This document shows, one piece after another, positions 59,162-64,000 of a DNA stretch of 64,000 nt. The DNA is from Streptomyces sp. NBC_01446 (GTDB taxonomy: Bacteria; Actinomycetota; Actinomycetes; Streptomycetales; Streptomycetaceae). The notes beneath the pieces are model-generated. The model was not told where the DNA came from. It was given only the letters and a program-made list of their open reading frames with translations, and ran no database searches. A program made the translations under genes and the position numbers. The first letter of the stretch is position 1, and each line of letters begins with the position of its first letter. The stretch lies in the NCBI RefSeq assembly GCF_026340095.1, contig NZ_JAPEPO010000003.1:558001-622000 (forward strand). The letters run 5' to 3'.

Positions 59162-60142
59162 TCAAGAGCTGTGGATGGGAGCCGCGCCGACCCAGCGTTG
59201 ATAGGCCTCTACATCGACGTTGCTGCCACACACGATGGTGACTACGTGTCGGCCGGCGAAGCGGTCACGGTCTTCGAGGATCGCCGCGATGCCGAGCGCG
59301 GCCGACGGTTCGGCGACAAGACCGGCGCGGTCGAGGAGCATCCGCATACCGGCGATGATCGATGCCTCCCGGACCAGGACGGCGTCGTCAGCGACCAGGA
59401 GGAGGTCATTCAGGACGGCCGGGATGGGACACCGACCGGCGACGCCATCAGCGATGGTGTCGGTCGAGTCGGTGGTGACGACGCGCCGCCCGCGCCACGA
59501 GTGTGTCATCGCCGGTGCACCCAGCGGCTGGATGCAGATCACCTCGGCTTCAGGCGCCAAGGCCTTCACCACATGACCCACGCCGGTGGCCAGCGCCCCG
59601 CCCCCGAGAGCGATCAGGACGGCGTCGAACGACGGCACGGCGTCCACCAGTTCCAGGCCGATGGTCGCCGCTCCCTCGCAGGTCTCAATGTCCAGGCTGT
59701 CTTCGACCAGCCGGATGCCGTCGTGCCGCGCGATAGCCGCCGCCCGCTCGCGAGCCATCTCGTGGTCACCGTCCACCAGGACCAACCTGGCGTCCAGCGC
59801 GCGGATGCGATCAAGCTTGGCCGCAGTCGCAAAGCGGGATGCCACGACGGTGACATCGAGCCCCCGGCCGCGACCGGACCAAGCCAGAGCTTGACCCAGG
59901 TTGCCCGCACTGGCGCACACCACAGCTCGCGACCCACTGTCGGCGAGCAGGCTCGCGACTACCTCGGTACCGCGGGCCTTGAAGCTGCGGACCGGGTTCG
60001 CCGTTTCGAGCTTGATACTCACCCTGCACCCGAGGCCGGGCTCCAGCGCCTCGCAGCGGTACAGAGGAGTGTCGAGAAACATCGGGTCGATGACCCGGCG
60101 AGCCTCCCGGATCCGAGCAGTGTCGAGGCGCGTCTCCTGCAT
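59162..60142 (-). CDS. threonine/serine dehydratase-like PLP enzyme
   Basis: The 326-residue fold-type II PLP enzyme reads FLDTPLYRCEALEPGL, then the Schiff-base Lys55 in NPVRSFKARGTE, CASAGNLGQALAWSG for phosphate binding and LGGGALATGVGHVVKAL; near the end is VTIVCGSNVD. This is the arrangement of biodegradative threonine dehydratase and serine/threonine ammonia-lyases; related enzymes act on hydroxyaspartate. There is no regulatory ACT domain. ATG at 60142 gives the usual N-terminus, but an upstream ATG at 60160 is nearer to GAGGAG. Confidence 0.87.
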   Translation of the reverse strand: MQETRLDTARIREARRVIDPMFLDTPLYRCEALEPGLGCRVSIKLETANPVRSFKARGTEVVASLLADSGSRAVVCASAGNLGQALAWSGRGRGLDVTVVASRFATAAKLDRIRALDARLVLVDGDHEMARERAAAIARHDGIRLVEDSLDIETCEGAATIGLELVDAVPSFDAVLIALGGGALATGVGHVVKALAPEAEVICIQPLGAPAMTHSWRGRRVVTTDSTDTIADGVAGRCPIPAVLNDLLLVADDAVLVREASIIAGMRMLLDRAGLVAEPSAALGIAAILEDRDRFAGRHVVTIVCGSNVDVEAYQRWVGAAPIHSS

Positions 60143-60437
60143 GAGACAGCAGCTTGACATGCTCCTCAGGCTGAAGCCCAAGGATTCTGGCCGTCCCACG
60201 GGTTGCAGTGCCGCTACGCGGCGCGGCTTCCTGCTGGGACGCCGTGGCTTCCTGTTTCCTCTCGCTGTGCCAGAACGGGTTCTGGTCTTACCGGCGCTCC
60301 GCAGGCCGATGCCGCCAGCTCAGCGGCCGCACGCTTCCAGCAGTGCCGCCAACGCCGTGACACCTGCGCAGAACCGTACCCGGTCCGCCCAGCGTCCTTG
60401 CCGGGAACGGACCCGGAACGTGAAGAAGGCTCGCCCC

Positions 60438-61324
60438 ATGCCCACACAGCACGACCGCAAGGTGCAACTGACGAGCGGCAGCCCGCAACGCAGCGCCACC
60501 ACCACTGCGTTCGCGGTCCTGCGACGGCACCGGGGCACTCTGGCACGTGCAACGGGACGCGTCGTCGGTCTGTCGGGACTGGCCGGGCTACTGATGACGG
60601 CCGCGATATTCGCGCTCGCCTGGCCCGTCTTCACCCGCATGCGAAACCAACGCATCTGGTACCACCACGTCGAGGACCCCTACCTTCACGACCACACCGA
60701 CCTGGCGCTCGTCGCCCTCTGCACCCTCCCCCTCTTCCTGGCCCTCCTCGGCACCAGCAGCGCCGCCCTGCAGACCGTGTGTTCCCGGGCGGTGGCAGCC
60801 GAGACTCAAGGACCTTCGCAAGCGGACCGGTCACCTGATGCGGGCCCGGCGCGGCTGCGACCGGTACTCGGCGTGTACGCGCTGCGCGCCTTGATCGTAT
60901 GGCCCCTGCCGCTGCTCGTCGCAGCCGCGGCTCACCGCCTCACCGGCTACCAACTCGACACCCCCGAGCCCCTGGAACGTGGATCGTGGGCCTACACACT
61001 CGTCGCGGCCTCTCCTGCTGCTGCCGTATTCGCCGCCGTGCTGGTGCGCCTCGCGCTCACCCTCGCCCCGGCCGCCGCGGCCGCCGGCCTCAGCCCTCGC
61101 GCAGCCCTGCACCGTTCCTGGTCACTCACTTCGCCGCGTACTACGCCGCCATCCTCGCGCCCGTCATCGTCGGAATCCTCGCGCCCGTCATCGTCGGAAT
61201 CCTGGTCACCGCGGCCGTGACACTCCCCCTCACCTGCACGGCTTTCGCGGCCCTCCACGAACACCTGCCACAGCCCCGCACCCCTCCCCGACCAGCCGGC
61301 GAAAGAAGCGACTCCACCGCCTGA
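60438..61324 (+). pseudogene. polytopic membrane protein, frameshifted
   Basis: From ATG 60438 (GAAGAAGG upstream) about 225 codons encode a membrane protein with helices VVGLSGLAGLLMTAAIFALAW, LALVALCTLPLFLALLGTS, YALRALIVWPLPLLVAAAA and AAAVFAAVLVRLALTLAPAAA. At about 61110-61130 the frame shifts: the end of the protein (FAAYYAAILAPVIVGIL, then TAAVTLPLTCTAFAALHEHLP) lies in the next frame. A 24-base tandem duplication adds eight residues there. The family is not recognised. It is a disrupted gene unless the shift is a sequencing error. Confidence 0.65.
61152..61199 (+). repeat. 24 bp perfect tandem duplication
   Basis: TCCTCGCGCCCGTCATCGTC plus GGAA occurs twice without a break (61152-61175 and 61176-61199). 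Its length is a multiple of three, so it repeats eight residues (LAPVIVGI) inside a predicted transmembrane helix of the frameshifted gene. It looks like recent slippage. Confidence 0.85.
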
Positions 61325-61681
61325 CACACGCAAAAGAACCGCAGGCCGCGGGCTCTCGCGTGTGCTTTGGCGGCGCCGCTCCCCGGCCCCGTTGCCCGAC
61401 GGTGCCGTGCTGACGGTCGCAGTTCTGGCCGGACTCCGACGGCTACCGCCCGCAACTTCCCGGTGGTGTGCCGCCTCGACCAGGTCAATGGCGCTCAAGT
61501 CCCTGGTCGCGGACCTGTGCGAGGGCCGCATGGGCCTGCGTGAGGGCGGCCGGTGGCTTGCCGGGATTGGGTCGCCCCGCGGCCCCTACCCATTGGCGAT
61601 TGAAGCGCTTTGGCTGCACAGTGCGGTCTGTTCACTCTCCCCGGGTGCGGTCGCAACCGGGCGGGATCGGGCCGCCTTCTG
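61325..61681. other. no supportable gene
   Basis: The frames in this stretch have no recognisable motif and mixed strand bias. It separates the frameshifted membrane-protein gene from the TetR fragment on the opposite strand. No strong hairpin was found. Confidence 0.3.
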
Positions 61682-62190
61682 TCACCCGGCGGGTTGGGGG
61701 TCGGCATACCGCACCAGATGGCGGATGTGCGCGTCCCGGTCGGCCACGGTGCGGTCGAGGTCCCGAGTGGCGAGGTACCAGCAGCAGCCATCGGCACCGG
61801 CGAGCTGGAGCCGGGCGAGCACACCCGTGGGTACCGCCAGGGTTACTTCGGCGCGGGCCGCGAGCTGCTCCCAGTAGGCGGTCAGCAGCTCGATGCAGCG
61901 CTCGTACTGCCAGCGGGCGAGTTCTGCCATTCCCGCTGCGCGCAGCGCCCAGACGGTCAACTCGTACTGCCTGAGTGGCTGCCCAGGGTCAGGCTCGATC
62001 AGCTTGGTGCATGCCGTGCGCGCCCCTTCGATCATGCCGGACCCCAGGTCGGCCGCGAATCCGGCGGCGTCCTGGAGGATGCGTGAGCGCTCGAACACCA
62101 CGTCCTCATGGACCGCGCGGAGCAGCAGCTCCTTGCTGGGGAAGACGTAGTGCACTCCCAGCACCGAGTTGAGAACCTCGGGCATGTGCA
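61682..62190 (-). pseudogene. TetR-family regulator lacking its N-terminal helix-turn-helix
   Basis: The minus strand reads VLNSVLGVHYVFPSKELLLRAVHEDVVFERS, which corresponds to the end of the TetR DNA-binding domain (VHYVFPSKEELLRA), then an all-helical ligand domain ending ADRDAHIRHLVRYADPQPAG. The first helix and the turn before it are missing: upstream codons are unrelated. It cannot bind DNA as a normal TetR protein. An ATG at about 62184 keeps a frame open, so a truncated product might be made. Confidence 0.6.
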
Positions 62191-62199
62191 CGGCCTCGC

Positions 62200-62947
62200 C
62201 CGCTGAAGCCCCCGGCTGGAGCGAGGCCTCCGCATGCCCCTTCTGTGATCGAGGCCGACTATCTCTCTGACTGACACGCGGAAATCTATGTCGTCCAGAG
62301 TAGACATTGGGTGGTGGCGTGGTTATGGTTTCTCTCGTAGCCGAGATCAAGGAAGGCCGGGCAGAGATGAACTGCCGGGCAGCAGTACAGCAGTTTGCAG
62401 GACGGTGCGGTGGTGGAGTGTCGAAGCCAGCGTTGTTGCAGGACGGCGACGGGACTGACGACCGGACCGGGTGGCCCGCAGTGATCAGGGGCCGCCGTGA
62501 GCAGTACCGCAGTAGCGGTTCAGTAGGTGTAGTTCGCAGTTCCAGCAGTGTGTTTGTCAGTGGTTCCCCGGTAAAGGCGTCGGCTGCGGGCGCGCGTGCC
62601 GGGAGGTTCGGCAGTGGGGTTCCAAGCCAGAGCAGATGCAGGACGGGCGACGGGGCTGGCTGCCGAAGGGTGGCGCTGTTGAAGGCCACCAGCAGTTCGC
62701 AGGACCCAGCAGTACGCAGTTCCCCTTCGGTAAGTGATTGGTTCAGAGGGAAAGAACGGAGGATCCAGGCGCCATCAGGATCGCCCGGGCGGAAGTCTTG
62801 GGCCCGGGTACCGCAGGACATCGATAGTGAGGTGGTCTCCGGTCAAGCAACCGCGATCCCCGCAACCCCGGCAGCAGTTCGGCCGGGTCTGCGGAAACAG
62901 CAGGCCGACGCAGTAATAGGGTCGGCAGATGGTGTAGCAGTTCCTTC
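62200..62947. other. CAG-rich non-coding stretch
   Basis: No convincing gene is present on either strand. The plus strand holds about twenty CAGT or GCAGT words, often in runs such as GCAGCAGTACAGCAGT and GCAGTACCGCAGTAGC, and GCAGGACGG recurs near 62397, 62438 and 62638 (GCAGGACCC at 62697). Open frames here are artefacts of this bias. It ends just before the hairpin that precedes the MerR-like gene, so part of it may be a long leader or a regulatory region for that gene. Confidence 0.55.
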
Positions 62948-62979
62948 GGGGCCCTGGTGCCACACGGCACCAGGGCCCC
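62948..62979 (+). promoter_or_regulatory. 14 bp hairpin in the leader of the MerR-like gene
   Basis: GGGGCCCTGGTGCC is followed by ACAC and its exact complement GGCACCAGGGCCCC. It ends 25 bases before the ATG and just upstream of the GAGAGG ribosome site. As a very stable stem it could terminate upstream transcripts or attenuate the gene. Confidence 0.6.
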
Positions 62980-63004
62980 TCCACGCGTTCCACAGAGAGG
63001 TGCA

Positions 63005-63340
63005 ATGACAGCAGACGACACGTTCGGACGTCTCGATGACGACGACTACCCCGCCTACACCATGGGCCGGGCCGCCGAGATGATCGGCTCCACTCAGGGC
63101 TTCCTCCGCGCTATCGGTGAAGCCCGCCTCATCACCCCGCTGCGCTCCGAGGGCGGCCACCGCCGCTACTCCCGCTACCAACTGCGCATCGCCGCCCGCG
63201 CGCGCGAACTCGTCGATCAGGGCACGCCCATCGAGGCCGCCTGCCGCATCGTCATCCTCGAAGACCAGCTCGAAGAAGCCCAGCGCCTCAACGCCCAATA
63301 CCGCCGCGCCGCCGAATCGTCCGGCCCGTCGGCGGCCTGA
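63005..63340 (+). CDS. BldC-like MerR-family DNA-binding protein
   Basis: This 111-residue protein has a MerR-type winged helix: YTMGRAAEMIGSTQGFLRAIGEARLITPLRSEGGHRRYSRYQLRIAARARELVDQGTPIEAACRIVILEDQLEEAQRLNAQYRRA. The dimerising coiled coil is short and no effector domain follows, as in BldC-like proteins that bind DNA cooperatively. ATG at 63005 follows GAGAGG. It lies upstream of a cold-shock gene on the same strand, an association seen in Streptomyces. Confidence 0.85.
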   Translation: MTADDTFGRLDDDDYPAYTMGRAAEMIGSTQGFLRAIGEARLITPLRSEGGHRRYSRYQLRIAARARELVDQGTPIEAACRIVILEDQLEEAQRLNAQYRRAAESSGPSAA

Positions 63341-63344
63341 GGCA

Positions 63345-63375
63345 GGGCGCCCCGCCGCGTACGGGAGGGGCGCCC
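63345..63375. terminator. hairpin after the MerR-like gene
   Basis: GGGCGCCCC and GGGGCGCCC form a 9 bp stem around a 13-base loop, starting 4 bases after the stop codon. The stem strength and position indicate a terminator, so the cold-shock gene has its own promoter. Confidence 0.6.
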
Positions 63376-63582
63376 CCACGCCGCGTCAGATGCGACACGT
63401 GGGTCGTTTCCTATGCTGACAGGGTGTGCGGACGTGTAGCGTCTGCGTCAGCTGTCATGGTTCGGAAGTTCCCTTCGCCCACGTCTTCGGCGTGGGCGTT
63501 GTGCTGTGCCGCAGGAACCAGGGCGATCACCTCCGCCTTCCGTACGTTGCGGGAGGCGTACATCGACTGGAAGGCATGAGAC
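63376..63582 (+). promoter_or_regulatory. leader region of the cold-shock gene
   Basis: The 207-base stretch has no gene. It contains a strong stem CGCCCACG with CGTGGGCG near 63478-63500 around a short loop and GGAAGG just before the ATG. Long structured 5' leaders are a feature of csp mRNAs, where they change fold with temperature. The transcription start is not determined. Confidence 0.4.
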
Positions 63583-63786
63583 ATGGCTACGGGAACTGTG
63601 AAGTGGTTCAACGCGGAGAAGGGTTTCGGTTTCATCGCCCAGGACGGCGGTGGCGCGGACGTGTTCGCCCACTACTCCGCGATCAACTCCTCGGGCTTTC
63701 GTGAGCTCCAGGAAGGCCAGGCCGTGACGTTCGACGTCACCCAGGGCCAGAAGGGCCCCCAGGCCGAGAACATCAACCTCGCCTGA
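63583..63786 (+). CDS. cold-shock domain protein
   Basis: The 67-residue protein is a single cold-shock domain of the CspA/CspB type. RNP1 is KGFGFI at residues 14-19 and RNP2 is VFAHY. It binds single-stranded RNA/DNA and unwinds structured messages; many Streptomyces copies are constitutive. The protein begins ATGTVKWFNAEKGFGFIAQ. The ATG at 63583 follows GGAAGG. It is monocistronic. Confidence 0.95.
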   Translation: MATGTVKWFNAEKGFGFIAQDGGGADVFAHYSAINSSGFRELQEGQAVTFDVTQGQKGPQAENINLA

Positions 63787-63897
63787 CCTTCCCGACCGCG
63801 GCCGGAGCGTACGGCTACCCCCGGGCAGGTCCAGCTGTTCACCGCAACAGCGGGCGCCGGCCTTCAGGTGAAGGTGGCCGTGTCTTGGGCGGTACGT

Positions 63898-63935
63898 GAT
63901 CAGGGCCGCGCAGCAGCAGCTGCGCGGCCCTGATC
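63898..63935. terminator. 17 bp perfect hairpin after the cold-shock gene
   Basis: GATCAGGGCCGCGCAGC, the loop AGCA, and the exact complement make a very stable stem 112 bases after the csp stop. It is placed and built like a factor-independent terminator. Confidence 0.65.
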
Positions 63936-64000
63936 TGCGTGAAGGCTGGTGTACGGGCCGATGGGGCCGACGCCGGACACGACGGTGCCACCGGAAAAGT

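Noticed and set aside
1..64000. tRNA, rRNA or CRISPR array
   Set aside because: I looked for tRNA T-loop signatures, conserved rRNA stretches and regularly spaced direct repeats and found none convincing. A covariance-model scan would be decisive.

Overview
This 64 kb window is high-GC actinobacterial DNA and is best explained as a Streptomyces accessory region. The evidence is strong G/C bias at codon third positions, GTG and TTG starts, Streptomyces-type small proteins (a DUF6381-like protein, a DUF6153-like protein, a BldC-like MerR protein next to a cold-shock gene), a sugar ABC importer with no ATPase of its own, and F420-dependent enzymes. No rRNA, tRNA, CRISPR array or replication origin was seen. 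Calls rest on reading the sequence and the translated frames; no database search was run.

Region 1, about 0-21 kb, is a patchwork of mobile-element debris with single genes or operons between. It starts inside an IS605-type tnpB. It then carries relics of an NF041680-like transposase, a Tn3 transposase, IS3 orfA and three IS5-like transposases, an apparently intact IS3-family element (10.4-11.65 kb), and a second, unrelated tnpB (15.5-16.8 kb) beside a wrecked Y1 tnpA. Working genes here include a STAS anti-anti-sigma factor, a MarR/epoxide-hydrolase-like divergent pair with twin operators, a TetR/SDR-VOC unit with a long inverted-repeat operator, and a NarL-type two-component system. Frameshifted genes (aldo/keto reductase, an MFS gene and others) are common.

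Region 2, about 20.5-28.5 kb, holds a leftward operon (DUF2231, membrane protein, GTP cyclohydrolase I, ArsC/Spx-like protein) facing a cysteine-containing helix-turn-helix regulator, then DoxX, a PIG-L deacetylase and small unknown genes.

Region 3, about 28.7-37.5 kb, is a coherent carbohydrate locus. A LacI regulator is divergent from two permeases, a binding lipoprotein, a GH42 beta-galactosidase and a Tat-exported GH30 enzyme with a ricin-type lectin domain. Two identical 16 bp operators sit in the divergent promoter. The gene set fits breakdown and uptake of beta-1,6-galactan or arabinogalactan side chains.

Region 4, about 37.5-40.9 kb, has a second, complete tnpB element inserted in a methyltransferase gene. 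Both junctions are readable, so the element ends and the pre-insertion sequence can be reconstructed.

Region 5, about 40.9-54.7 kb, holds a His-tailed metal-type permease with a Met/His-rich lipoprotein and a small secreted or membrane protein; a cysteine-synthase-like enzyme coupled to an exporter; a DUF4956-VTC-PAP2 operon divergent from an OmpR/EnvZ-type two-component system; and a ChrB-like/MFS pair.

Region 6, about 55-64 kb, has an IS5-type element, F420/PPOX oxidoreductases, a threonine-dehydratase-like enzyme, a frameshifted membrane protein, a TetR fragment, a CAG-rich non-coding stretch, and finally a MerR-like gene and a cold-shock gene, each flanked by strong hairpins.
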